DNA of 6,444 nucleotides. It comes from Candidatus Delongbacteria bacterium. GTDB taxonomy: Bacteria; CAIWAD01; BS150m-G50. Below are positions 1 to 6,444 of this stretch, piece by piece. The notes under the pieces are model-generated. The model was not told where the DNA came from. It worked only from the letters and a program-made list of their open reading frames with translations, and ran no database searches. The position numbers and the translations under genes were made by a program. Every line of letters starts with the position of its first letter. Positions within the stretch are counted from its first letter, which is position 1. The DNA lies in the NCBI GenBank assembly GCA_016784425.1, contig JADHUQ010000137.1:1-6444 (forward strand). Direction: 5' to 3'.

Positions 1-2044
1 GTACATCCATATCCATCAGCTGATCGAACTGAATGTTGCCCAATGCCAGGCGTGAGAAACTCACATCGCTCCAGCGATTGATATCGGAGGATATCGGTTC
101 ACGTCGATCGACATGCAGCCGGGTCTGATAACGATCCAGCACATCCTGCAGATCGGTGAGTACACCCTGAGTGACCTGGCTGTTGATTTGATCAGCCAGA
201 TCAGCGCTATCCTGACTACGGGCGACCAGTTGTTCGCTTTCGGCCAGGGTGGCTGCCAACAGCTGTTGCTCCTCGGCAACGGCTGAACGCACCCCATCAA
301 AAATACTCTCACGGTAGGCGGTTTCGTTCTCAAGCTGGATGATCGGATTCTTATTGATCTCCATCATTCCGGACAGCTTGATCCGCTTATCCAGCAGACG
401 GCTGGTGCGTCGCAACTCCGCAACCATGGCGACAATTTCCGGATCCTGTGACAACAGTGCCGGATCGGTAACTGTGAGGAGTTCCTGTTGCAGTTTCTGG
501 ATAGCGGCCCGTTCGACGATATACTCGCGCATGACTTCGTTGGCTTCCATCAACAACAGATAGCGGACCCGGCGGTAAAGGGTATTCAACTGCTCATTGA
601 TCGCCAGATAATCATGATAACCGGCCAGATCCTCCTCGGCGAAGACCTCCGCTTCCAACTGGCGCAGATTCTTCAGTTCACTGACAATGCGCCTCCGTTC
701 ACCGGTTGACTCCTGGATTCGGTTAAACCGCTCACCCTCCTCCAGGACATGTGAGTAATAGGGTACAGATTTCTCCTGCAGGTCAAACAGCTCATAAGCG
801 TGACCTACCAGGACATAGGCTTCAAAGATGAAACGGGAGCCGGGATAAAACTCGATCAACTGCCGGGCATACTCCATGGCGCTTTCGTAGTCCCGCACAT
901 TGATATCAGCCCAGGCACGACCAAGAATGGCGTTATCCGCCAGCGGTGAATCGGTGGAAACCCGGTCAAAAGCAGCCGAGGCTTCCTGGAATTTCCCCTG
1001 CTCGAACTGCAGGTAACCCAGTTTGATATTGGCGTCATCCCGAATATAACTGTCCAGCCCGGTATGGCGACGCCTGATCTTGATGCTGCCCAGCTCGTTC
1101 AAAAGCATTCGGGCCTGTTCCGTCTCATCCAGGAAGATACTGCAGGTGGCCATCAGGTGATGGCTGCGCAGCGCATAATCACCACCGGTCTGCACCAGCA
1201 ACTCCATCGCCTGTGCGAAATCACCGGTGTGAAAATAGGAAACACCAGTCATATATTGCACTTCGTAGCGCCACTCTTCCGGCAGGGCGTGAATAATCGC
1301 TCCATGGTCGGTATAAAAATCTATGATGGCCTGGTAATCGCCAAAACTGAACCAGGTGTAAAGGAGATGATCGATCAATGTTCCCAGCCAGGGATTGTCC
1401 GGAAAATCACGCAGCAGGAAAAGATAGATGCCCCGAGCCGTCTCGTAGCGCAGTGCGGCGTAATTGGCATCCGCCAGCAGGAAATAGACATCATCAAGAT
1501 TAACATAGTTGTAATAGCGGATGATGTCTTCAAACTGCAGGATGGACAGCTCGAAGTCCCCTCTGGCGTAAGTATAGGCTGCCAGTTCCAGATCAAAACG
1601 GAACATGCGCAACAACTGGTCATTGCTGGCACTGTCAATCAGCAGGAACTTGAGATTATCGATCTTCAGCGATTTCGCTTCGAGAATGCGGCGCTGCTGC
1701 TGCATCCACACCTCTACCCGTCGTGGCAGGTTGATCGAGTTGATCATTTCCTCTGAAAAGTGCTCCCGTACTACATAGCTGTCGGCAGAGCTGTCGAAGA
1801 AGCCGGCTGGAGGAATAAACTCACCCCGTTGACGGAGCTCACGGTTAACCGAGCGTAAACGACCCAGCAGTACTGTTTCCTTGAGTGACAACTCGAAATT
1901 GAATCTGGAGATTTCGCCACGGTAGTAGCTATGAAGCTCTTCCTGGAAACGGGTGGAATCTGCGCTGGTGAACGCACTTAGTGTTGCGCAGGGCAACAGC
2001 AGGAACAGCAACAGGAGGATACGGTATCTCACCCTCTGTATCAC
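1..2044 (-). CDS. Exported TPR-like repeat and coiled-coil protein, C-terminus beyond window
   Basis: The frame is open from GTG at 2044 down to base 2, giving 681 residues without a stop; the gene continues off the left edge. Residues 1-24 look like a signal peptide: basic start (Arg 4, 6, 8), a Leu-rich core at 9-17, and a possible cleavage site after Leu-Ser-Ala (22-24). A Cys at 19 follows Pro, so a lipobox is unlikely. About residues 145-440 contain some eight helical hairpins of TPR character, for example 145-180, 183-219, 331-368, 369-404 and 405-439, with Gly-Asp-Phe or Gly-Lys-Phe turns and Ala at helix contacts. Residues 440-640 are rich in Glu, Gln, Leu and Arg and look coiled-coil. 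Family knowledge suggests a periplasmic or envelope scaffold, but no enzyme motif is visible and I do not recognise the gene. GTG 2044 is preferred because AGGGAG lies 9 bases upstream; ATG 2128 in the same frame is an alternative. Confidence 0.85.
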   Translation of the reverse strand, partial: MIQRVRYRILLLLFLLLPCATLSAFTSADSTRFQEELHSYYRGEISRFNFELSLKETVLLGRLRSVNRELRQRGEFIPPAGFFDSSADSYVVREHFSEEMINSINLPRRVEVWMQQQRRILEAKSLKIDNLKFLLIDSASNDQLLRMFRFDLELAAYTYARGDFELSILQFEDIIRYYNYVNLDDVYFLLADANYAALRYETARGIYLFLLRDFPDNPWLGTLIDHLLYTWFSFGDYQAIIDFYTDHGAIIHALPEEWRYEVQYMTGVSYFHTGDFAQAMELLVQTGGDYALRSHHLMATCSIFLDETEQARMLLNELGSIKIRRRHTGLDSYIRDDANIKLGYLQFEQGKFQEASAAFDRVSTDSPLADNAILGRAWADINVRDYESAMEYARQLIEFYPGSRFIFEAYVLVGHAYELFDLQEKSVPYYSHVLEEGERFNRIQESTGERRRIVSELKNLRQLEAEVFAEEDLAGYHDYLAINEQLNTLYRRVRYLLLMEANEVMREYIVERAAIQKLQQELLTVTDPALLSQDPEIVAMVAELRRTSRLLDKRIKLSGMMEINKNPIIQLENETAYRESIFDGVRSAVAEEQQLLAATLAESEQLVARSQDSADLADQINSQVTQGVLTDLQDVLDRYQTRLHVDRREPISSDINRWSDVSFSRLALGNIQFDQLMDMDV

Positions 2045-2053
2045 AATTACAGA

Positions 2054-2059
2054 CTCCCT
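2054..2059 (-). promoter_or_regulatory. Ribosome binding site for the TPR-like gene (GTG 2044)
   Basis: On the minus strand AGGGAG is followed by nine bases and then GTG at 2044. The next in-frame GTG at 2032 has an AGG directly touching it, which is too close to work as its Shine-Dalgarno site. The 2044 start places a hydrophobic signal sequence right at the N-terminus, which supports this choice. Confidence 0.5.
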
Positions 2060-2130
2060 GGTTTCAGGCTGTGGACGGCTGTTGAACGGTGGGAGACCAA
2101 ACCCGGAATAACCGGACAGCCTTCCCATAT

Positions 2131-2136
2131 CCTCCT
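2131..2136 (-). promoter_or_regulatory. Strong Shine-Dalgarno sequence before alternative start ATG 2128
   Basis: A perfect AGGAGG on the minus strand is followed by only two bases and then ATG at 2128-2126, in frame with the downstream TPR-like gene and with no stop between. This start would add 28 residues, rich in Gly, Pro, Arg and Ser, in front of the signal sequence. The two-base spacing is shorter than usual, so the site may be chance, part of a regulatory leader, or a genuine alternative start. Confidence 0.3.
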
Positions 2137-2211
2137 GGCAGTTCAGATTGCGTCTGTTCCCTCAGACAGTACGATACTGACCGTTGTGTGACAGAAAACC
2201 GTGTACAAAAA

Positions 2212-2239
2212 AATATACGCTGATGCGGGGAATAGTCAA
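2212..2239 (-). promoter_or_regulatory. Candidate sigma70-type promoter for the TPR-like gene
   Basis: On the minus strand TTGACT (2239-2234) matches five of six bases of the -35 consensus. It is followed by a 16-base spacer and TATATT (2217-2212), matching five of six bases of the -10 consensus. An AT-rich tract follows, and transcription would begin near 2205. The position, after atpC and before the next gene on the same strand, is where an independent promoter is expected. It is a sequence match only. Confidence 0.5.
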
Positions 2240-2295
2240 GGCTGAACAGGATTATAGCTTCTCAGAAAAAACATCAGGTCTGTAACATTTCAGGG

Positions 2296-2317
2296 AAAAC
2301 AGGACCACTTCCTGGTC
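2296..2317 (-). terminator. Weak candidate terminator of the atp operon
   Basis: Eleven bases after the atpC stop codon, the minus strand can form a hairpin with a 5-bp stem GACCA/TGGTC (2317-2313 with 2307-2303) and a 5-base loop. Three bases later there is a run of only four T (2299-2296). The short stem and short T tract make it a poor intrinsic terminator, so it could be leaky or only a 3'-end stabilising structure. A run of six T at 2270-2265 lacks a convincing hairpin before it. Confidence 0.3.
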
Positions 2318-2327
2318 GCCTCAGCTG

Positions 2328-2738
2328 TTACTCGTGACTGGCGATCCTCATTCGATTGAGAGCGCGGGCAAGTGCCAGCCTGGAGCGATCGACATCGAGA
2401 TCGGCTTCCCCGGCTGCCAGACGCTCTTGTGCCCGCTTCAGGGCCTCTTCCGCCCGGGGGATATCTATACTGTTCTCAGGTTCGGCTGTTTCTGAAAGCA
2501 GGGCGACTCTTTCCGGTGTCACCTCGATAAAACCGCCAGAGATGGCAAATACCTTTTCACCCGCTGCAGTGTCAACTGTCAGTTTGCCTGTCTGCAACAC
2601 CGCGGTGAGGGGTGCATGGTTGGCCAGCACCCCGAAATAACCGTCGGCGCCCGGAACCATCACATGGTGTACCCGTCCCGTGAAAATCACCCCGGACGGT
2701 GTTACGATTTCCAGCGGGAAGTCATGCTGTTCACTCAT
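2328..2738 (-). CDS. atpC: ATP synthase F1 epsilon subunit
   Basis: This encodes a 136-residue protein of normal length for the F1 epsilon subunit, the central-stalk protein that couples gamma to the Fo c-ring and can inhibit ATP hydrolysis. The N-terminal beta-sandwich (about residues 5-85) carries the characteristic Gly-Tyr-Phe-Gly and Asn-His-Ala-Pro segment at 33-43. The C-terminal part (about 92-133) is two charged Ala-rich helices, so the regulatory domain is complete. Ile-Asp-Ile-Pro-Arg-Ala at 91-96 fits the I(L)DxxRA motif known to bind ATP in some bacterial epsilon subunits. ATG 2738 overlaps the end of atpD by eight bases and has only a weak Shine-Dalgarno sequence, so translation probably depends on ribosomes finishing atpD. 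It ends with TAA and is the last gene of the operon. Confidence 0.97.
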   Translation of the reverse strand: MSEQHDFPLEIVTPSGVIFTGRVHHVMVPGADGYFGVLANHAPLTAVLQTGKLTVDTAAGEKVFAISGGFIEVTPERVALLSETAEPENSIDIPRAEEALKRAQERLAAGEADLDVDRSRLALARALNRMRIASHE

Positions 2739-4128
2739 TGCTTATTTTTTCCGCATGTTCTTTCACTTCCTCAATGGTGCCTTTCATGTAGAAAGCCTGC
2801 TCCGGAAGATCGTCGAAATCGCCGTTGATCAGACCACGAAAATCGCGAACCGTATCTTCCAGCTTGACATAACGACCCGGCATCCCGGTAAACTGCTCCG
2901 CCACGAAATTTGGCTGTGAAAGAAATTTCTGAATCTTTCGGGCGCGGGACACGATGATCTTGTCCTCTTCCGAAAGCTCATCCATCCCAAGAATGGCGAT
3001 GATATCCTGCAGGTCTTTATATTTCTGTAGAATCTGTTGTACGGTTGTGGCGACTTCATAGTGTTCCTCCCCGACGATAAGGGGATCGAGGATACGGCTG
3101 GTAGAGTCGAGCGGATCGACGGCAGGATAAATACCCAGCTCGGAGATCTTGCGTGAGAGGACGGTAGTCGCGTCGAGATGGGCAAAGGTGGTGGCCGGTG
3201 CCGGATCGGTCAGGTCATCGGCGGGCACATAGATCGCCTGGACCGAAGTAATCGAACCCTTTCTGGTCGAGACGATACGCTCCTGCAGAGCCCCCATCTC
3301 CGTCGCCAGTGTTGGTTGATAACCCACGGCGGAGGGCATACGACCCAGCAGCGCGGAAACCTCCGAACCGGCCTGGGTGAAACGGAAGATGTTATCGATA
3401 AAAAGCAGCACATCCCGCTCCTCCACATCACGAAAATACTCGGAGACGGTCAGACCGGTCAATCCCACCCGGAGGCGGGCACCGGGCGGTTCGTTCATCT
3501 GCCCGAAGACGAGGGCGGTTTTATCGATCACACCCGACTCTTTCATCTCCAGCCAGAGATCGTTCCCTTCACGGGTACGCTCCCCCACACCGGCGAACAC
3601 CGAGTAGCCGCCATGTTCCTGGGCGATGTTGCGGATGAGCTCCTGGATCAGCACTGTTTTACCGACACCGGCACCACCGAAGAGTCCGATCTTTCCCCCT
3701 TTGGCATAGGGTTCCAGCAGGTCGATAACTTTGATACCGGTTTCAAAAATAGCGGAACTGGTATCCAGATCTTCAAATTCCGGTGCCGGGCGGTGAATCG
3801 GAAAATATTGTGCTGCTTCGATATCACCGGCGCCATCAATAGGATCACCGATAACATTCATCATCCTGCCCAGCGTCCCCGGTCCGACCGGTATGGTGAT
3901 AGGCTGGCCGGTATCGACGACCTCCAGTCCGCGATGCAATCCCTCGGTGGCATCCATAGCCACGGTACGCACCTGTCGTTCGCCCAGATGCTGCTGTATC
4001 TCCAACACCAGGTCTGTCTGCCCTTCCCGCTCAATTTTCAGCGCCGAATAGATAAACGGCAGTTCCCCTTCAGGAAACACAACATCGATAACGGCACCAT
4101 TGACTCGCAGGATTTTTCCCTTGTTCAT
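2731..4128 (-). CDS. atpD: ATP synthase F1 beta subunit (catalytic)
   Basis: This encodes the 465-residue catalytic beta subunit, which makes ATP from ADP and phosphate in the alpha3-beta3 head on the cytoplasmic side of the membrane. Visible motifs are the P-loop GGAGVGKT at 151-158 (Lys157), GERTREG at 182-188 with catalytic Glu183 and Arg184, the Walker B strand at 241-250 with Asp245, the family signature at 335-344, adenine-stacking Tyr334, and DELSEED at 383-389, the lever that contacts gamma. Nothing essential is missing. ATG 4128 is chosen over an upstream in-frame start at 4164, because Met-Asn-Lys-Gly-Lys-Ile is the normal beta N-terminus and AGAGGA lies five bases upstream. The upstream choice would overlap atpG. 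The gene is ten bases from atpG and overlaps atpC by eight. Confidence 0.98.
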   Translation of the reverse strand: MNKGKILRVNGAVIDVVFPEGELPFIYSALKIEREGQTDLVLEIQQHLGERQVRTVAMDATEGLHRGLEVVDTGQPITIPVGPGTLGRMMNVIGDPIDGAGDIEAAQYFPIHRPAPEFEDLDTSSAIFETGIKVIDLLEPYAKGGKIGLFGGAGVGKTVLIQELIRNIAQEHGGYSVFAGVGERTREGNDLWLEMKESGVIDKTALVFGQMNEPPGARLRVGLTGLTVSEYFRDVEERDVLLFIDNIFRFTQAGSEVSALLGRMPSAVGYQPTLATEMGALQERIVSTRKGSITSVQAIYVPADDLTDPAPATTFAHLDATTVLSRKISELGIYPAVDPLDSTSRILDPLIVGEEHYEVATTVQQILQKYKDLQDIIAILGMDELSEEDKIIVSRARKIQKFLSQPNFVAEQFTGMPGRYVKLEDTVRDFRGLINGDFDDLPEQAFYMKGTIEEVKEHAEKISNE

Positions 4129-4133
4129 TCCGA

Positions 4134-4139
4134 TCCTCT
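4134..4139 (-). promoter_or_regulatory. Ribosome binding site of atpD that fixes its start
   Basis: On the minus strand AGAGGA precedes ATG 4128 by five bases, and its first base is the last base of the atpG stop codon TAA (4141-4139). This supports the 465-residue form of beta rather than the 12-residue longer one. It also suggests that ribosomes ending atpG can reinitiate at atpD. Confidence 0.6.
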
Positions 4140-4990
4140 TAGTTGCTGATGGCTTCGGCGCCACCGACGATATCTGAAATCTCGGTCGTGATGGCAGCCT
4201 GCCGGGCCTGGTTATAATGTAAAGTGAGTTCAGCGATCATTTCAGCCGCATTATCGGTGGCAGCCTCCATGGCTGTCATCCGGGCGCCCTGCTCGGCCGC
4301 GTAGGATTCCAGCAGGATACGCCAGAGCTGATAGTTGATGTGCAGTGGCAGGATACTGTTGAGCAGGGTGACGGCATCCGGTTCGTAAATACACTCATTA
4401 TGACTCTGGGTACCCTGCTCGATATCAATTGGCAGCAGTGTTTCCACAACTACATCCTGGCGTACCGCCGATTTGAATTCGTTGTAAATAATTTCTACCC
4501 GGTCCAGCTCCAGCCTGGTGTAGAGGTCGATAATCATACTGCCGATGCTGGTGGCGTGGGTGAAGGCGAGATCGTTGAAAAAACTTGTGTACTGCTTGAG
4601 TATCGGGACGGTACGCCGGCGATACCAGTCATGGCCGATCCGGCCCACCGGCACCAGCTGTGTTTCCCCCTGCTCCACCTTGAGGTGGATTTCGACCTGT
4701 CGGATGATATTGCTGTTGAAGCCGCCGCAAAGACCGCGGTCGCCGGTTACCATCACCAGTGCCGTGCGGTGGGGGTCCCGCCGGGCCAGCAGCGGATGCA
4801 GTTGTGGATCGGTGATCCGGGCCAGATCTCCCATCACCTCCTGCAAACGGAAAGCGTAAGGACGGGCTTTGACGATATTCTCCTGCGCCCTCCGCATCTT
4901 GGCCGCAGCAACCATTTTCATGGCACTGGTGATCTGCTGGGTAGAGGTGACGCTGGTGATCCGTTTCCTGATCTGTTTCAGGTTGGCCAT
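4139..4990 (-). CDS. atpG: ATP synthase F1 gamma subunit
   Basis: This encodes a 283-residue gamma subunit, the rotating central shaft that turns inside the alpha3-beta3 head and, with epsilon, sits on the c-ring. The length is normal. The N-terminal helix carries the conserved Met-Lys-Met-Val-Ala-Ala-Ala-Lys stretch (24-31). The Rossmann-like middle domain begins with the Gly-Asp-Arg-Gly-Leu-Cys-Gly-Gly-Phe-Asn segment (83-92), and the C-terminal helix contains the family signature Gly-Ala-Arg-Met-Thr-Ala-Met (235-241). N- and C-terminal helices together form the coiled-coil axle. ATG 4990 overlaps the atpA stop TGA by one base (TGATG), a typical sign of translational coupling; a purine-rich AAGGGAG lies ten bases upstream within atpA. 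It ends with TAA just before atpD. Confidence 0.97.
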   Translation of the reverse strand: MANLKQIRKRITSVTSTQQITSAMKMVAAAKMRRAQENIVKARPYAFRLQEVMGDLARITDPQLHPLLARRDPHRTALVMVTGDRGLCGGFNSNIIRQVEIHLKVEQGETQLVPVGRIGHDWYRRRTVPILKQYTSFFNDLAFTHATSIGSMIIDLYTRLELDRVEIIYNEFKSAVRQDVVVETLLPIDIEQGTQSHNECIYEPDAVTLLNSILPLHINYQLWRILLESYAAEQGARMTAMEAATDNAAEMIAELTLHYNQARQAAITTEISDIVGGAEAISN

Positions 4991-6444
4991 CAGACCTGGA
5001 CTCCCTTGATATATTCTGCAGCTGCGGTTTTCATCTGCTCCGCCAGCTCATCCGGCAACTCACCCTTGTCGCGCAGTTCTTCCATCAAGCCGGGATGGCT
5101 GCTCTGCAGGAAGTCGACAAAACCGTCACCCACCTCCAGTGCGCGGCTTAACGGTATTTCGTCGAGAAAGCCGTTGATACCAAAAAATATTACCGCCACC
5201 TGCTGCTCGACCGATTGGGGTTGATACTGCTTCTGTTTGAGCAGCTCCACCAGGCGCGAGCCACGGGTCAACTGTTGTTGTGTGGCCTTGTCCAGGTCGG
5301 AACCAAATTTCGAGAACGCCTCCAGCTCCCGGTATTGCGCCATCTCGAGCCGCAGTGAACCGGCTACCTTACGCATCGATTTTGGTTGCGCCGAACCACC
5401 AACCCGGGAAACCGAGATACCGGCATTGATAGCGGGTCGAATACCTGAATAGAACAGATCTCCCTCCAGGAAAATCTGCCCGTCGGTGATGGAGATGACA
5501 TTGGTCGGGATATAGGCGGAGACATCCCCCGCCTGTGTCTCAATGATCGGCAGTGCTGTCAGTGAACCACCCCCTTCAGCGTCGGACAGCTTGGCCGCCC
5601 TCTCCAGGAGCCGGGAGTGGAGATAGAAAACATCCCCGGGATAAGCTTCCCGCCCCGGTGGACGCCGCAACAGGAGCGACATCTGGCGATAAGCCCAGGC
5701 ATGTTTGGTCAGATCGTCGTAGATGACCAGCGCGTGTTTACCCTGGTCGCGGTAGAACTCGCCGATGGCGGCACCGGCATAGGGTGCCAGGAACTGGATC
5801 GGCGCTACCTCCACCGCGGTTGAGGAAACGATGACGGTGTAATCCATGGCGCCATGCTCCTCCAGGATCTTTACCACTTTGGCGATGGTAGATCCCTTCT
5901 GACCAATGGCCACATAAACGCAGACTACATCTTTACCTTTCTGATTGATGATCGTATCGAGCGCGATGGCGGTCTTCCCGGTCTGCCGGTCGCCGATAAT
6001 CAACTCCCGCTGCCCCCGACCGATCGGTATCATCGAATCGATCGCCTTGATTCCGGTAGCCAGAGATTCCTTAACCGGTTGCCGTGTAATAACACCGGTA
6101 GCTTTTCTTTCGATCGGTACCGTCTTCTCGGCGTTGATCGGACCGCGACCGTCACGAGGGGCGCCCAGCGGATTGACAACCCGCCCCAGCATCGCTTCAC
6201 CCACCGGTATCTCCACGATGCGACCGGTGCGCTTGACAATATCCCCTTCACGGATGGTCGTCTCTCCCCCAAAAAGAACACAACCGACATTATCCTCTTC
6301 CAGGTTCATGGCCATTCCCATGACTTCGTTGGGAAACTCGATCAACTCCCCGGCCATGACATTTTCCAGACCGAACACCCGGGCGATACCGTCACCCACC
6401 ATGATCACCTGACCTGTTTCGGCTATGTCAATTTCGCTGGAGAA
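4990..6444 (-). CDS. atpA: ATP synthase F1 alpha subunit, N-terminus beyond window
   Basis: The visible 484 residues cover nearly the whole alpha subunit, the non-catalytic nucleotide-binding partner of beta. The frame stays open to the right edge, with recognisable alpha sequence before the first internal GTG or ATG, so the true start lies outside. About 18-25 N-terminal residues are missing by comparison with E. coli alpha. In visible numbering, the P-loop GDRQTGKT is at 151-158 (Lys157), the Asp-Asp-Leu segment at 243-245, and the alpha/beta signature at 337-346. It is followed by arginine-finger Arg347, which reaches into the catalytic site on beta. The loop near 286-293 is short, as in most bacteria, without the longer insertion of E. 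coli. Segment 246-250 reads Thr-Lys-His-Ala-Trp where E. coli has Ser-Lys-Gln-Ala-Val. The stop TGA overlaps the atpG start. Confidence 0.97.
   Translation of the reverse strand, partial: FSSEIDIAETGQVIMVGDGIARVFGLENVMAGELIEFPNEVMGMAMNLEEDNVGCVLFGGETTIREGDIVKRTGRIVEIPVGEAMLGRVVNPLGAPRDGRGPINAEKTVPIERKATGVITRQPVKESLATGIKAIDSMIPIGRGQRELIIGDRQTGKTAIALDTIINQKGKDVVCVYVAIGQKGSTIAKVVKILEEHGAMDYTVIVSSTAVEVAPIQFLAPYAGAAIGEFYRDQGKHALVIYDDLTKHAWAYRQMSLLLRRPPGREAYPGDVFYLHSRLLERAAKLSDAEGGGSLTALPIIETQAGDVSAYIPTNVISITDGQIFLEGDLFYSGIRPAINAGISVSRVGGSAQPKSMRKVAGSLRLEMAQYRELEAFSKFGSDLDKATQQQLTRGSRLVELLKQKQYQPQSVEQQVAVIFFGINGFLDEIPLSRALEVGDGFVDFLQSSHPGLMEELRDKGELPDELAEQMKTAAAEYIKGVQV

Larger units (their letters stand above)
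2045..2205 (-). promoter_or_regulatory. Leader region of the TPR-like gene with small inverted repeats
   Basis: If the promoter at 2212-2239 is used, the transcript has about 160 untranslated bases before GTG 2044. The stretch contains CAGTA/TACTG (2167-2171 with 2175-2179, 3-base loop), GTCTG/CAGAC (2152-2156 with 2163-2167, 6-base loop), CCGG/CCGG (2103-2106 with 2112-2115, 5-base loop), and ACAGCC at 2116-2121 that can pair with either of two GGCTGT copies (2067-2072, 2077-2082). The first two stems abut and share base 2167. No known riboswitch class is recognisable, and the stems are short enough to be partly coincidental. Confidence 0.3.

Noticed and set aside
1064..1756. Plus-strand open frame of 230 codons in the left region
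   Set aside because: The minus strand here carries a continuous 681-residue frame with signal peptide and repeat pattern, so the plus-strand frame is a shadow.
2251..2256. Perfect TATAAT hexamer on the minus strand
   Set aside because: No acceptable -35 hexamer is found 16-18 bases upstream and there is no extended -10 TG, so the promoter at 2212-2239 is better supported.
2259..2290. Run of six T on the minus strand as an intrinsic terminator
   Set aside because: The preceding bases form no stem longer than about three base pairs.
3178..4149. Plus-strand open frame of 323 codons opposite atpD
   Set aside because: It lies wholly antisense to a strongly conserved beta subunit gene, its product has no recognisable motif, and long antisense frames are expected opposite codon-biased genes.
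4162..4164. Upstream start giving a 477-residue beta subunit
   Set aside because: It would overlap atpG by 26 bases and add residues absent from the family; the ATG at 4128 has a well-placed ribosome binding site and the normal beta N-terminus.
4340..5224. Plus-strand open frame of 294 codons opposite atpG and the end of atpA
   Set aside because: It is antisense to two real genes, crosses their junction, and shows no domain or convincing ribosome binding site.
6406..6408. GTG as a possible start of atpA
   Set aside because: Conserved alpha-subunit sequence continues upstream in the same frame to the window edge, so this codon is internal.

Overview
The window comes from a bacterial chromosome, most likely a proteobacterium of roughly 50-55% GC. 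Every supported gene lies on the minus strand. The right two thirds (2328-6444) is the distal, F1-encoding part of a classical ATP synthase operon in the order atpA-atpG-atpD-atpC (alpha, gamma, beta, epsilon). atpA runs off the right edge, so the expected upstream genes for delta and the Fo subunits would lie beyond base 6444. The four genes are packed with overlaps of 1 to 8 bases or a 10-base gap, so they should be co-transcribed and translationally coupled. All key catalytic motifs are intact: P-loops in alpha and beta, catalytic Glu, arginine finger, DELSEED, and the epsilon ATP-binding motif. This looks like a working ion-translocating F-type ATP synthase.

Between atpC and the next gene is a spacer of about 200-280 bases. 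It holds a weak candidate terminator just after atpC, a good sigma70-like promoter (TTGACT-16-TATATT), and a leader with several small inverted repeats. This suggests that the downstream gene has its own promoter and is not simply an extension of the atp operon.

The left third (1-2044, possibly starting at 2128) is one long open reading frame that leaves the window at base 1. I translated it by hand across all lines and found no stop. It encodes an exported protein of at least 681 residues: an N-terminal signal sequence, a long helical-repeat region resembling tetratricopeptide repeats (about residues 145-440), then a long charged, coiled-coil-like region. I do not recognise the family. It is the only accessory-looking item here, and its function cannot be read from the sequence.

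Taxonomy is not certain. By memory, the alpha and gamma sequences resemble deltaproteobacterial F1 subunits more than E. coli ones, but no search was possible. I found no RNA genes, CRISPR arrays, insertion sequences or obvious novel multi-gene system. The long plus-strand reading frames opposite the atp genes are best explained as codon-usage shadows.
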